Origin: Acanthosoma haemorrhoidale
Taxonomy: Eukaryota; Arthropoda; Insecta; Hemiptera; Acanthosomatidae
Direction of reading: 5' to 3'
DNA: 64,000 nucleotides
Assembly: GCA_930367205.1 (NCBI GenBank)
Contig: OV884011.1
Location: 111,219,139-111,283,138, forward strand
Shown here: in pieces, positions 25,001-40,000 of the stretch
How positions within the stretch are numbered: position 1 is the stretch's first letter
Layout of the letters: each line of letters starts with the position of its first letter
The notes under the pieces: generated by a model
What the model was told of the DNA's origin: nothing
Seen by the model: only the letters and a program-made list of their open reading frames with translations
The model's database searches: none
Made by a program: the position numbers and the translations under genes

Positions 25001-28000
25001 AAAAAACATAACAATGTATTTATAAATATGTTTTATTTTTTTATTTTCAAGTTCTTGATCTAAAATATTATCATCTGTTATAAATGATACGTATCTGATG
25101 TACATTGCAGCCCTAAATAATTGACATTTTTCATGTCATTTCAAATAAACACCCCAATAGGGTAAATATTTTTCTGCATATTCTGAAGTGGGAAATTTGA
25201 AAGTTGATTTAAAGGTTTTTTTTTTTTTTATTTCTCAAGTCCATTGGCATATTTGTTACTATTAATAATTTTCGCAGTGTATAATAGGTTTTTTGTTTAG
25301 TTTCATCAACCAAAGCCTTTCATTCCAGTACAGCATTGAAAAATTAATAGTTGTAGTAATATTCAGGGGGAACCATTAAACCTCATGAAAAATCCAAATC
25401 GGTGTCTTTCCAAAACAATGAATCCTTTCCATAATCAAGAAAGTATGTAGCATGTAATTTTAAACAATATTACAATACCCATGGGGAATCAAAAAGTGTT
25501 ATGAGAAATGGAGATCAACTACCTTCAAATTTGCCGGAAATCTTTCTGGAAGTTATCTGGAATGGTCACTCCTTCTCCAAAGCTACAGCTAGAAGCTGAT
25601 CTAAAGACTAATATTTAGTTGTCAAATGAAATAAAAGATATCAGCTATAGTCAATAACTTATGTTTGCAATAACCATTTAAACGTATAAATTGATGGATG
25701 AGTAATGCTATTTATTAGACTATAGAATATTATTTAACGATAAATAGATTAACAATTGATCGATCTGTGCTCAGCTCTGCTAGATCGTTGATAAAAGGAG
25801 TTTATTGATTCATGTGTGTGTGTGTGTGTGTGTGTTGATGAGATTACACAGACATTATGTCTGATATGCAAATAACTAATAAATGGAATTAATGAACGAC
25901 ATACTCGGCGTTTTGCTCCTCTTGTAGTTGAGACAGCTGAGGTGGATGGGGTTCCTGTAGGTGGCTCCATCATCTCCACAGACCTCTATCCCCAGACCGT
26001 CGTTGTCGTACTTCTCGCAGTCATGGTAGAACACTTCCAGGGCCACGCTAGCTTCGCCAGAAAGCTGACCACTCGCCATCGGGATCAACAGGGCACCTTA
26101 GAAAACAGTTGGCAGTGGAGTTATTATCTAAGGAACATTAGTGGTTACACTGGCTATTGTTACATTGGGCGAGTTTGCTCGCTACTGCCTTGAATGGCTA
26201 CAGGTAAACTTGTTCAATGTAAAGAACAGATCAGATTTACATGTATTTATATTGTTTTACGAACTCAGCAAGGCTATAGTTATTTGTATAATCCTAAATA
26301 ATATTGATGTTTCAATCCATGACATTGTGACCTAAGAAATTCATAAAACTGAAATATGGTGTTTGCAACACCCTTTACATTGTACGCTAATTATGTTAAA
26401 TTAATTTATTTAAAACATATATATTTTAAAGTGTCTTTATTAGTTATTTATCTTGCAAGAAGGGTGGTATCGGTCGTAAGTTCTAAGAGGGCATAGTATG
26501 TATGCAGTCACACTGGGCAGACTCTGTTTAAAATCCTGGACTTGGCTGTTGATATATTTGTGAATATCTGGAAATATTAACTCTCTGTGTATCTAAGAGT
26601 TCCTGATAAACCAAGTTGCAATACCTAGCGACTTATTTCGGTACAGTTGTATCCTGTTGTTTTTGGCAGCGTATGCTCTTGCCCATACTTCACTGCCATC
26701 GAGACGATATAGTCAAAACATTGTTTTATACAAGAGATACAAAAAGATTAATGCCAGATTTTGGTATGACACTATGATAATTATAATTATAATTTATATT
26801 AGTGGTAATTTATTTTCCTTCTTTATTGAAAAAACGCTTTTGATAGCTCTAAGCTGTCATCTTAAGTTATCTCTACAATAAAATCAAAAGTCAAGAAAAA
26901 CTAAATTCTATTATTGTACGTACCAATGGTCACAGTTATTAAGTAAAATATAAAATATATTGCACTAAAATTGCTGAACTCGACAAACGATAAAAGATTA
27001 ATTAATATCATGTAAAATATTAAAATAGAATATCATTCCCTTTTAATGCCAGATAATATAAATAAAAAGAATGAAATAACAAACACGCATGTGCTAAGAA
27101 ACGCTTCCTTCATACCTCCTGGACAAAGCCGGTCGTAGCTGTTATAGAGCGTGGGACGTAGCAGCCCTGGTTAAAATATAAAAAAGACTATGGTTTTAGA
27201 TGGGTTACATATCCCACGTAATCATTGGGCGAGTAATTAATTTATACAGATTTATATATAGAGGGTTACAGATATGTATGTATGTATGGGATACCACGTA
27301 ATCATTGGGCGAGTAATTAATTTATACAGATTTATATATAGAAAGATTTATAAATAGTTGTGCTTTTAAAAAGTTTTTAATAATCTTATGATAACTTGTT
27401 GAATTTTTTAAAATAATTTTTGATGTGTTTAATGGTTATTTGATAGTTTTTATTATGTGTTGTGTTTTTACAATTTTAAGAATTTTCAATTGTAGTAGAA
27501 TATAAAGACAATTTCAAACTAAGTACAGTTCAGACTGTCAGAGGAATATATTTTATGTTTCGCTTAATGACTGTGGCCATTGTTACGTATAATAATAAAA
27601 TTCAGTTTGTCTCCATATGCGCAGGTAAAAGTATTTTCTCGTTTGACTTTTCCTTTTACTGTAGAGATAATCGAAGATAAAAGTTTAGAGCTGTCGAAAG
27701 CGCTTTTTCAGTGAAGAAGAAAAATAAATTATCAGTTGTGGAAATAAAATAAAGCTGTTTTTATAATTTTAAGAGTATATAGAGTTCCGGTTTTCATTTG
27801 AATTTCCTGTATACCAGGAACTGCTTCTTGAATTCTTAAGTTTTATAGTTGAAGTGAAGGTTGAAAGATAAGTGTTTATTACATTTGATAATTGTGGGTT
27901 TCTGCTCAGACTGAAACGTTTATAATATTTTTTTTTTCTTATTCACCTCAATTATTCGTCTTTCGATATTGTATCAGGTGCAAGTTAATAGGACATCTAA

Positions 28001-31000
28001 AGCAACGTTACACATGTTTTATGACAACAATGACAATTTAAACCATGCCTATAGGACACATTTAAGTTAAACTAGTCGATGCATACATTCAAACTATTTT
28101 TTGGGACTAAGATTATTTCTTATCAATTAAGAACTAAGTAAATTGTATTTTCTGAAATTCACACTCTCAAGAAAAATTCAACTCACTACAAAACTTTAAG
28201 TTACTTCAATTTTGTTTTTACTTTTAAAAGTTAATTTCCAAGCCTGAAGGGAAAGGCTCAGCTTTTACCAGGGCGATTATGTTTCATCTCTCTGTCTGAA
28301 TGTAGGCATGCTCTAAGGTAATGGTCTTACAAATCATATAATTATTTAGAAATTTGTATGATTAGTTTTCGCTTAAAATTAAACTTGAACGAAGTGAAAA
28401 AGTTTGCGATTTTTTAAGATTTTTCAAGTTCCAGCTCAGAAGCTATTTCAGGTTTTCTAGTTCTGAGTTTTTCCCCATCGTTAAGGATACGTTATGCAAA
28501 ATAATTAAAAGAAAAATCCCCAAAAATAGTGTTGTGAAAGTCAACAATAGAAGTCTTGTAGTTAATACGTTTAGCCTGGAGCTTCGAAAGGTCTTTTTTT
28601 TACAATAAAGTTTAGTTATTAACATATTTTTTGGGTTCCAAACAAAAGTTAGGACTTTTGGAGGAAGCCTATCATATTTAGGAACTATTCATGAGGATCA
28701 GAAAAAATGAGCATGTCACCACGAAGTTTAATGCCCAGAAAAACTAGACAACGGGTCCATTGCCTACAGCTAAGCAAGCAAGAACGCTACAGCAATGAAT
28801 CCAATTCAAAATCGTGTCAAGCCACTGGCGCGTTTTGTTTGAACTCAGTCAGACGGTAAGTCTGTTCGTTAAAAATCTTCAATCAACATCCTTCCCAAAA
28901 CTCATTCAACAAACCTCCACAATCTAGCCATCGCTCTTATCTGTCCTAACAATTCATAAATGTTGGTACAAAATAAAGACAACACAGCAGCCTTAGGACT
29001 CGCCGAGTACATTTCGCACACGGAACTTAGGGGCTCATTTTCACCGGTATTCGTTGGCGTGACGTAATTTAATTGTTGGTGGTTTTCAGTTGCCAGGGGC
29101 CATTTAGTTAATTTTTTCTGATCATTTCGAAGCAAATCGATCATTTACTGATAAGGGAGCATTTTTCACTAAAGTAATAAAATTGACGGCTGCTTCCGGA
29201 TTAGGACAGAACCGTTCTTGATTTGATTAGCAAGGTTATGTTAGCATCTGCATAGGGAAACTCAACATTTTGATCTTCCCTTGTTGATTAAGTTTATTAA
29301 ACCTACATCCGCAGTTTGAGTTCACTAGGCCTAGACTAGCTATGTTTTAGTCATACGAATATTGGTTGTTCCATGCATCAGGTACCTTTTTTAAATATAA
29401 CGGCTCCACTGCTAAATCATTTAACTTGAAATACTTTCTATGAGCGCTGTATTAGGAGGAAATCCGGCTTGAAAAAGGTCGTCATGCAATAAAAGGTAAA
29501 TCTATCATTGGTTATTTGGAATTGATTTTGTTAATCTATAAATATACACCTAATGCATTACTAGATTAGGATAGGCTATGGTGTGTATCCTTTCGGAACA
29601 GAGGCAAAAATAGAATATCAGCTACAGTTACCCCAACAAATCTTTGTTTCATTTAATACGCCCAACATTCCAACCTTAAAGTTTTCTGTGCTCCTTGAGC
29701 TAGGTGAAGTGCTGGCCTTGGCATTTCTAAATTAATAATTTTCAATTGAAATAGAAATCACTGGGGAGTAAGAGACAGAGGAGGGAATGCTGGGATAAAA
29801 AATATAAGAAAAAAGGTAAAAGCCCGACAAAAGACGTGTGACTTAGGGTTTCAGTTGACGGTGAGTAGTCACTGGGAGTCTTTCGTGTATAAAAAGGGAG
29901 ATATCGTCAGATCAAAATGATTTTTTTTGGGGCTGGGGCGCTCGGAGAATAAATAAATGGGAAAACAAAATATATATTGTTTATATTTTGTTATTGTGGA
30001 CGTTATAACGTTCCGTTACACCAGTGGTAGTCAACCACTAGCGGTAGGGACTACGCCGTCTAATGGGCGTTCCAGCTTTCATGGTGGCTGGTAGTGGTTT
30101 TAAAAACATTTTCATTAGGTTTTAATAAATTTTCCCGTGACAATTTAAATTTCAGAAAATATACTATTTGTATCTCTCGCGCATAAGTTTAGTTCACGTT
30201 ATGTAAGTGAAACTAAATGGCGCTATAGTGTGACATAATGCAACGTGCCAAGAAGAACTGTAAGAAATTAGATGTAATGAAAAAAGTAAACATAAATTCG
30301 ATAGTGATGGATATGAAAACCTATGGCAAAATAAATAAATGACTGTTTTATACCCAAATATGTGGAAAATGATATTTAGTTTATTGATACCTTTCCCTAC
30401 CTCATATCAGCATACATACATATTCAATGATGTTAATCATGTTATGACCGAAGAAAGAAACCGCCTGATGATTTCCGGAAGAGGATACTTTTGTTTGTTC
30501 CTTACAAAAATTGAGCAGGGTATCCAGTATTCAGTTTCGCAGCATCAGCCTCTCAGGATCTCATTAATAATTTCATTAATTAAATGCTTTTATGTATCCA
30601 AAGTATAAATAAAAAGATTTAACTACAGTAAGTTGTCTTTTAAAGATTTATTCTACCAAACTTATCGAAAGTCCAACATAAGGTATTTGGTAATCATATT
30701 TAAATTTCTGTAACACTGCTTTATAAATTTTATAATGTGAAGTTATTTCCCTACTTTATAAATCACCATTACTGTGGAATAGTTCCGGTTTCTAACCGGT
30801 GGGTGGTTAGAAAATGTTACTACTAATAGAGATACAAATTTGGGCAGTAGGTAAATAAAGGTTGACTACCCCTGCATTACACAGTCGAATAAAAATGTAA
30901 TTAATTTACTTTACTTTTCAATGATAATCGAATTTTAAATAATCAGGAGAGAAATATTCTTCTTTTCTCGGGATATGAAAAATGGTGAAATCGTTGCTTA

Positions 31001-34000
31001 CAAGCTTCAACCGAAAAAGAGTTGTAAACATTTTTCTCGCTAATGAGTAATTTTAATTTTAAGTATCTCAGTTAATTCCCTCCTAGTCCTAAGCTGGTTT
31101 ATTTCAGGAACGGTCAGACATGATTATTTACCACATCCTCTAAGAAGTGGAGATGCGCAGGCAGCCATTGGAGGCGTGGCCTGATCGATATCACCTGTCG
31201 GCTCACCTGAGCTCATCACCAAACGCCTGATGTGGTTGTTGCTTGGAGCAGATGAGTCCTCAGGGGTTCTTATAGCACTGTTGTGGTATTAAAAATCAGT
31301 TTTAGCTACCGAAGTAATAGTAGTTGATCTGAGGATAAGTTGCCTCAGTGCTTTCCCAAATATTTGTTTTTTTACAGACCAATGTTTGTTTATATCAATT
31401 ACCGACTACTGTAAATGTATATAAATCAAAAATAAAGACCTAAACTGTGAAGAAATACTGTATGGAGAAGAATGTATTCGGGTTTAAATTATTGTTACTA
31501 AAACACTAGCTATTTTTGCCGCAATAAACTATATTTCAACTTTACGATTTCTTTTGTTGGTTCACAAAGTTTATTTTTTTTAATATACTTTTACCTTACC
31601 GTCCTTCGTACCTCCTTAACCATGTACAAAATCAGAACTTTCCTTCTTGAAAAGATTCTAAGCTCGTATGAGGGAGAGCTTAAACATTAGCGAAACGAGG
31701 CCAAATTTTATCATATTTATTTTATTTTCCTTCATTTTGATCCTACCCGTTGGTGTCTTTAACCGATTCATCATCAGCATATCTCAATGTTTTTTATAAT
31801 ATAATTACAGGTCAATTGGGTCTTTTTAAGACCGCAATTGCAGAATCATGCAAACGAAAGACGAATGCCCCGTGCATATTTTATAGTAGAGCCTCGTCCT
31901 TTAGTGTTGGAAAGTATTATAGTGGTGATCAGATGAATGTATGATCAGCATAACCTACCAAAAAAACATTATAGGAGCTTACAATGTGATAACGAAATAT
32001 GTAAAATCAACCGAGTAAAAAAGGAGACTTTGACAATTTGAAACGGATGAATCGTCTTTCGTCAGTCTGGTTTTGTGTTCTGGCATTATTATTACATTTT
32101 ATATAGCTATTATTTAATCAGAAGTAAATCCATAATTTTGAAGAGTCGCTATTCATACCTGCTACCTTGAAAGCAATGCATTCGTTACTAATATTGGTCG
32201 TCTCCGATTAGTTTTACACCCCTTTCCCCCACCCCTAGATATGCTAGATGTGTCTTACCACCCTCCCCCAGTTTTTTTAGGTTACCTGGTACCTACGTTG
32301 AAATTACCCCGGTATTCCAGAGATACACTGGAATAAACACAAACCCACACATCCATTTGTATGTATATTTGTTTCATTTTATTTATATTAAAAAAAATTA
32401 GAGATTTAATAACAGTTATTTCAATAGATCCTTTAATGTTGGTGATCTTAAAAATAAACGAAACAGAACCAAATTTTTGTTAAAGAGTTGAACTCAGAAG
32501 AATTTTGGCCAAGCTACAACTACGGGAAGTATGAAAAAAAAAAATAAAATGTGAAAAAGTCGGTTCCATTTTTGTAAGTTATGTACTTTCTCATGTATCA
32601 TTAATGTAGTCATCGAAGGGTTAAAATTAAAAGTTGTACTGTTACCCCAAGATTGAGGGTATGTTATAAACGGCAATAAAGCAATTAATTCAAGGAGGTT
32701 CATAAAAAAGGCCAATATACTGTTAGTTTTCACCGCTCGGTCATAGTAGGTAATTTTATTGATTGGGTAATGAGTAATAGTGACCAATGGTTTCATTCAT
32801 ACCATATTAACAATTCTTCATTCACTTTCTCATTCATACAGTATTTACATACAGCCAAGAATAATAATTTAATTTAATTTAATAATTAATAAATGCACAT
32901 GGTTGTCACCTCCCTCGCATGCGAAAGAGGAAGTGGAGTAAATCATCATCGATTATCAAATTAAATAAGGAACAGTGTATTAGTGGTAAGGTACCACACT
33001 ATTGTATAATTGGTAAAAATATTTTATGGATATATTTTTCTCTAAAAAATAATAAAGAAATTATTATTAACATTTTACTTCCTTACACGGCTGGGCCAAT
33101 TAATTGATTGATTCTGTTTTGTATTCATACAATAATAAAATGCAATCTACTTCTGAGTTTTTACGACTGATGTGCTCATGTTTTTATATCCCGGTTTTTA
33201 TTTTAAAGTATTAATTTTTTATGTTTGTACATATGTTCGTAGATGTTATTTTCTTACATAATGGGCAAAAAAAAAAAAATCTTTAATGATAAGTAAATTA
33301 TTATTAATAAAATAAAAAACGTATTGGGAGGCCACAACAAATTAGATATAATAATCTTGAATTATTTCGTACTGTAATAAAAATATAATTGCTACTCACA
33401 GATAAGAAACTTCATACTAGAAGATACTGGAGAACTTCGGAACTGATTTGATAACGGATCAACTCCTTGTTTTATACCGTCGAAGAAAAAGTGGAAAAGA
33501 CGTAAATAGTAAACAGATGACGATGGATAAGGAGTATCTATAACGGCCAGCTATGGAGTTTGTTATCGGCAGTCAAGTCCTGAAGGATAGTATTGCGCGG
33601 GGTCGACGTACCTGCAAGGCTGCAGTCTGGTTCCTCCTCTGCACTGCCCGTACCCAATAAGGCCAATATTTCTCCGGGCCAGGTCTTATTGGGCTGTAGA
33701 ACTATGTCCTTCAACACGGAGGGATCTTAATCAGGGGTCGTCAGTGAGACCTGTAAATTTTATTTCTGTTACCATTAATGGTTGTTGAATCGCCAAGAGC
33801 GTCATTGTCGTATTTCGAATCATTTAAGGAAATATGAAGAAATTACAAAAGATAGAATATGCTAAGAGGCCTATTTTAAGCACCCGTTTTGATTTTCAAT
33901 GTGTGAAGTACCTCTTTTAAGGCAACTGCCACCTAAAAAAAGATAACCTATTTGCATCAGTAGTGTAAATTTGATTTAGATAACTTTTTTAATCGATATT

Positions 34001-37000
34001 TAACTTCATAGAGTCTATCTGGAAATAAATATCTCGTTCTATTTGAATGATAAGTAATTTCATCTGCATTAAAATGTCAAATATGCCTGAACATAAGTAT
34101 ACGTTTATTGTAACAATAAATATAAGCGACAAAACACAATATAGTAGACTTAACTCTGCTAGGAACCAACCGGAACTGAACACAAAATCATCAAACGGCC
34201 ACCTACCTTGTGCTTTATTTAGCTGCCAATAACAATCAGAATAAAATGTTTAAAATAAAATGCAAGCTAACATGTGACGTACAACCACAGAACGTTAGTG
34301 GACATGTTCGAGTCAGTTTTTAATAGTATACATGCTGGGTATTATTCAAGTTGATAGTGCTTTCCGATATTTTTTTTTTTCTTTATTACTGAAAAAGTTG
34401 TGAGATTTAACCACTCGTTTAGAAATTTTCAGACGGTAATAAGCAGCTCGTAACATAACTTGTAATCTTTGAGAGAGAACCTCAAAATACACGGTGTATA
34501 TATATTCTTGAAAAAAAAAAAACATTGAATATTTTAAATTCATTAGAAAACCATTCTTACAATACCAACAAATACATTCTGGTACTTCTCATTTCTTTTA
34601 TTTTATGATTTTGATTTTAGATTATAACTCCTTAGTGGGTCATCCCACAAAGTTTTTACTTTGTCACTTTAATCAAAAAAGGTCACAACCGCTTTTTTGG
34701 TATGACCTACCGGTTGTCAGTTATAGCCAGTTAATAAATGTATACCAATTTAAAAAAAAAAAAAATTGTTTTTATAATAGTAACTAGTTACCTAGCTTTT
34801 TTTTAATCTAAAAACTACTTTTTGCCACAAAAGCTGAATGGAATTTTTTTTTTGAAGGATTTTAGGCTTAAAAAACCTAAAACTGGGAATTGCACATTGG
34901 TTTACTCGAAGATTTCGTCCGCTATTTCTTTGCTGTGGATTTACTGAATTATGCAAGTATGATATGGAACCACGTATGACAATGGTACATCAGTTAATGA
35001 ATGAATGGTGCCTAGCTATGACATGAAACGTCTTAAACTCAAATGCCCAGAACTGTGGGGTAAATTCATGGAAGGAAATTGGTGAGTTGTTAATAAATCC
35101 TAATTTTGTGCTTTGACCTCAGATGAAGCCCTAGGACAAGAGAATAGGAGAAAAGGTACTTGGAGGCCTTGTAAACATAAGACAAAAGAAAAATACAGTA
35201 ACTCGATTCTTTTTTACCTCTCCTGAGCTGCTGAGACTTTTCTGCAGATACCAAAGCAAGGTTGGAATTTCAGACGAACTGAATGCATAATATCATCATC
35301 ATTTGACAGAATCCAGAGGAAAGCGACAACATGAAGATGTGAAATGTATATATATTCAGAACATCGAGCGGCCCTGTAACATATGAATGCTGTGGATAAA
35401 TACAACAAGGTCTGTATTTGACGAAACCATACAAAATGATACATTATGCATTTTAGATAAGTGCTGTGAAAATTATATTGGCTTAGAAAAAACAAAAACA
35501 GCATGAATTTCTAGGCCCCCAGGAAAAAGGAAATTAATTAATGTAAAACTGAACGCAAGACAGTTACAACTAAGCTAGCCTGGCACTGTAGTTCAAATAA
35601 ATCTGATCGATCATTATTCACACGCTTGCTAGTCACATTGAGAAGTCGCACTAACATTGACTTAACACCATCAATAAGTAACTTATGGATTCTCGGGAGT
35701 TCCGTTGTCCATGTTTAATCTGGATGGAACAATGAGGTTGACCACAAATAAACCTAAAATAATGAAGATCATAGAAGAACAAGATCATCCTAAAGTTTAT
35801 AATGCTGCACAAACTTCATTGTTTAATTAATTAATTAATTATGGTTGGCTGAAATATAACAAAGACTCTGCGAAATGCGAAATGCGAAATCCAACTGTGT
35901 CTCTGTAGTTATTGGAATAGCAGAGCTGCCATCTCTGAAAAAATCACTACAGGTTAAAACATGCACTGATTTGGAGTTTAACAATGAAATCAGAGAAACT
36001 CTTTTAAAATATGATGAAATTCACGTAGAGTTAGACTCATATCTCGTTAATTCTCTTGAATCTGCGATCCGAACTAAAAGAGCATTTACTGCCACATTGC
36101 AAATATACAGAGGAAATCCATTCTTTCTCATACAAAAACAAAGAATAAGCTAACTAACTCAAATTCTGTATATTCATATTACTTATAATTACGTTCCCCA
36201 TATCGGGGGTCGAATATATAACAGTGTAAGTTTCATGAAGTATGCCTCTAGACTAAAATAAAGTACAATCCTTGAATAACGGTTCCGCGCTTGGAGCGCT
36301 ATGAAATACAGTATCGGGATAGGTACAATCTCGATCTTTCTTCATCGCAAGTTCTCCGGTTAGAATGTAAATAGCTTTATCTCCCAGCGGAGAGTATATG
36401 ACTATATTTTGTTATAATGACTAATTAGTTTATTATGGTTGAAGAGCTGCATATTTATCTCACATATTAAATGTGGTAATGCCCCAAAGTTTTAACTCCG
36501 AATACCTTACTTTAAACTCTCGGTTGAGCCGTGCCTACATATTTTTCTTTCACTTCCATTTTTTTTTTTTTTGGTTTAGAGATGAGCTAAAAAATCATTA
36601 CAAGATCAGCAAAGAAGATGGAATTCTTTCTGAATATATATAGTCACAGACAGTAAATACACTTTTAGACTTGGTTTCACGTTCCTATGTATTTCAAAAC
36701 ATAATTGGACGCGCTCCAGCTCAACAGACAAACCGATCTATGCAAATATTTCCAAGAAATATGGTGTGAAAATACAAAAAAAAAAAGTTTGACATACATT
36801 CGAAATGTAATACTTTTTGAAAATCTGGTGGCTCCTCTAAGTGATAAATAATTTAGGCCAATCATTTAATCTTGAAGCTTTTGTACACGAACCACCTTCT
36901 TATCATATCATTGTTCCAAACATTGTGATCATTAGAGAGTGGATTTATATTCAATTGATTATGTACATTTTCATTTTTGTTTCTATAGCCTGTACTTTCA

Positions 37001-40000
37001 TTGATATCGGTTTTTGAAAGAGTTTACTAAGGTGCAGCTACCCTTCAGTAACATATTGAAAAAACGAATAACTATCCTTTAGTCACGTAGAAAGAATCAG
37101 AAGTTTTGGCAAGTTATTTTTCCAAAGATGTACAAAGGTTCTCACGAAACTGAAATAAAAAAATAGTACAATAGGTTTTATACAACCTCCGGTATACACA
37201 CACGCCACTAGATACTAGAAAAGAACAAAGAGAAGGAATTATAATGACATGAATGGCACACTAACAGACTGCCAGCTGACTAAAAATCAAATTTATAAGC
37301 CAGCTTAAGGGTATAAATAACAGTTTTACAAAGTAAACAATATAAACCAAAAAGTAAAAAAAAACTTTAAAAAAAAAACTTAAATAACGGCAGGTTACCG
37401 CAAAACACTAGAAACAACGGTTTTCGAAAACGAATTTACCACTGAATACATTTTAGAGGAGTAAATAAGCTTTCCTAATACAGCAATGAAGTCTTATATT
37501 ATATATCACATTAAGAAAAGTTCTTTACTTAATTAATAATTTCAAGTACCAAACATTACAGATAGATTACAACTCTTCTTTTTCGGTCACAATATGGGGT
37601 ATGGGACTCAGCAGCATGTTGGCGTATGACAGTGTTTCGAGTCACGCACTGACTTGTTCCTCAGCTTGTGTAAATCACATTCAATTAATACGAAGGTTCC
37701 TAAAGAAAAGGTCTTCTCCTTAAGAGATAGTAAGGATCCTAAATTGCGATACATAAATATGACGATAATCAGACGAGGCAGCATAAAGCACTTCGTTTTG
37801 GGGCTATGCTCCAGAGCGGACCTGATTTGTTTCTGTGTGGAAACCTGGGGCTGTGGACAAGCCTCGAGCGGACCTCTGAGACACTGATGTCTTGATTCGG
37901 ACGCATTACCTTTAAAAGCCATCTTTGTATTACGTGAGAAATAGTTTTCACTGTTTGCTAGTAACATCTTTGTAATCTTTTCATCATTTTTGTTCGTGTA
38001 TAAAATTCTATTTAAAATATATTCCATTTTGACTACCACATTAATTTATTAAAGTAAATTACTTTGGGTTTAGAGAGAATTGGAACAAATATTAAATTAA
38101 TTGAATATTTTGAACAACATGTAATTTTGTATTACTTTACCCTAATGCAATGCGCTCAAGATTTGATAGAAGAATCAAATCTGATATTAATTGAATAGTT
38201 AGATGTCATCTTTACTGAGATATGATCAAAATGGAAAGGATTAAAAATTTGTAAACTATATTTTATCACTAATGTTTTAAAAATACTTTACTCAAAGAAT
38301 ATGTAATTTGGTGGCTTTCAAGGACAGGAAGATTGGAGATATCTTACTAGTTTAAACTATAACAATTATCGTTTACTAAAATACTTCAATGGCTTCAAAA
38401 TCAAACTGTAAGTCCAGACCGAAACCTCAGAGTCTGAGAGAGAGGTCTTCCCTAGACCAGTCCACAGCCACTGCAGACCCTCCGAGCGGAAACTCACCAC
38501 CCGAGTCCTCTCTGCATCAGCTCTGCTCAGGCGGTCCCTCCACTGTTTCATCTCGAAGTGTATACCTTCTCGTCTCGGACCGTATCTATCTCTCTTCAAC
38601 AGAAGGATTTTTTATTAATGGTCCTTTGTGATCGTGTATACCTTTTCACACCAGCTTGCGAATGGGTTACTCACGTTATTCTTGGACCACAAATGCGAGC
38701 CCTATATCCCTTCTGGCACATACTCTCGTGACATGAAACAAAAAGAAGTGTTGTAATTGTCTATCCTCCAGGACCCTATACGGCAATAGGGGTGTATGGC
38801 CTGCCGAAAGTCTCGCTGGTTTGAACATGTAACAGTGTAAGATCCACAAATAACATAAAACAACCAGTTTCAACTTACAATTGAACCAGAGGATGGAAGT
38901 TTTTGCTTGAGGTTTACGCCGAAAGTTCTTCTTACGAGTTTGAGTATTTTATATTTATAGTAATTTTTTTCTCTTAAATTTTGACTGCTACTGATTAGTT
39001 TATAATGGTTTTAAACCAAATTAAAGAAACAAACGGAACAGTTTTACTGTGCGATTTTCTGTTTAAACGGAGGTTATTTTTAATCTACAATATATTCAGT
39101 TGATGTCTTGAGATGGCGTTTACTTTAAATATTGTTTATGTTTCTCAAACTATTGTTGTTTTTCTCATGGAACTATGATGTTCGTCTGTAAAAACATTGA
39201 TATTTTTCTGCTAAAACTGATCTTTTTTCGAGGATGAATAGAATTCTGTAGTAAAGACATTGATATGTTTTTGTTATTATCTTCAAAGATCGATAATATT
39301 CTATTGTCGCAAATCATATTTTCCATTTAAAGTACTCAAGGTTTTCACTTTGAAGTTATTAGTTGATTTATGAATATATTGATGGTTTTATTTATATTTA
39401 AAAATGTTTGAATTGTTTACTTTTTTCTATCTAGATTTAAATGTTATTTATCTAAAATTTATAAATATTGTTTTCGTTAAACATCGGTATTTTCTTGGAA
39501 AAAATTTCTATACCCCTTCAGTTTAATCTTAGATGTTTGTTTATCCAACTTTTTGCACGTTAATGCACTACGTATTTTTTGCAAAAAAATTATATTTTTA
39601 TTTAAAATTAAGTGCTCAATCAAAATATTTGATAAATTTTTCAGAACTGATATATTTTTTTTGTATGTATGGGTTGTTGAAACATCGATTTTTTATTATA
39701 AATATTATTTCCTTAAAATTTATGTAGTTTTCGAAAGATTTTGTTTTTCTTTTTATAGATATTAAAGCCCTGTAGAAGTACTATAAGTAGCGTGGGATGG
39801 CCCCTTACTCTCTTTCTTGTCAGTTCCATCCAATCAGAACAAAGGTGAGGACTAATAGAGAATTAAAATAAAAACATAAATTTTTAAGAACCATCGAATA
39901 ATTTTGATTTATGCTTTTTATTTTTTTCGACGTCAATGCATTGATAGGAGGTGGAGGGTCGGGAGATTCCTCACCCTCTTGCTCTTCGATCAGCCGCGTC

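Noticed and set aside
35340..35520. piggyBac-like transposase piece (HMNAVDKYNKV followed by stop-interrupted Trp-like positions)
   Set aside because: Too short and too decayed to name; similarity rests on one short motif.
37608..38039. 143-codon open frame on the minus strand
   Set aside because: No domain, no splice or composition signal, and overlapping open frames on both strands; likely chance.
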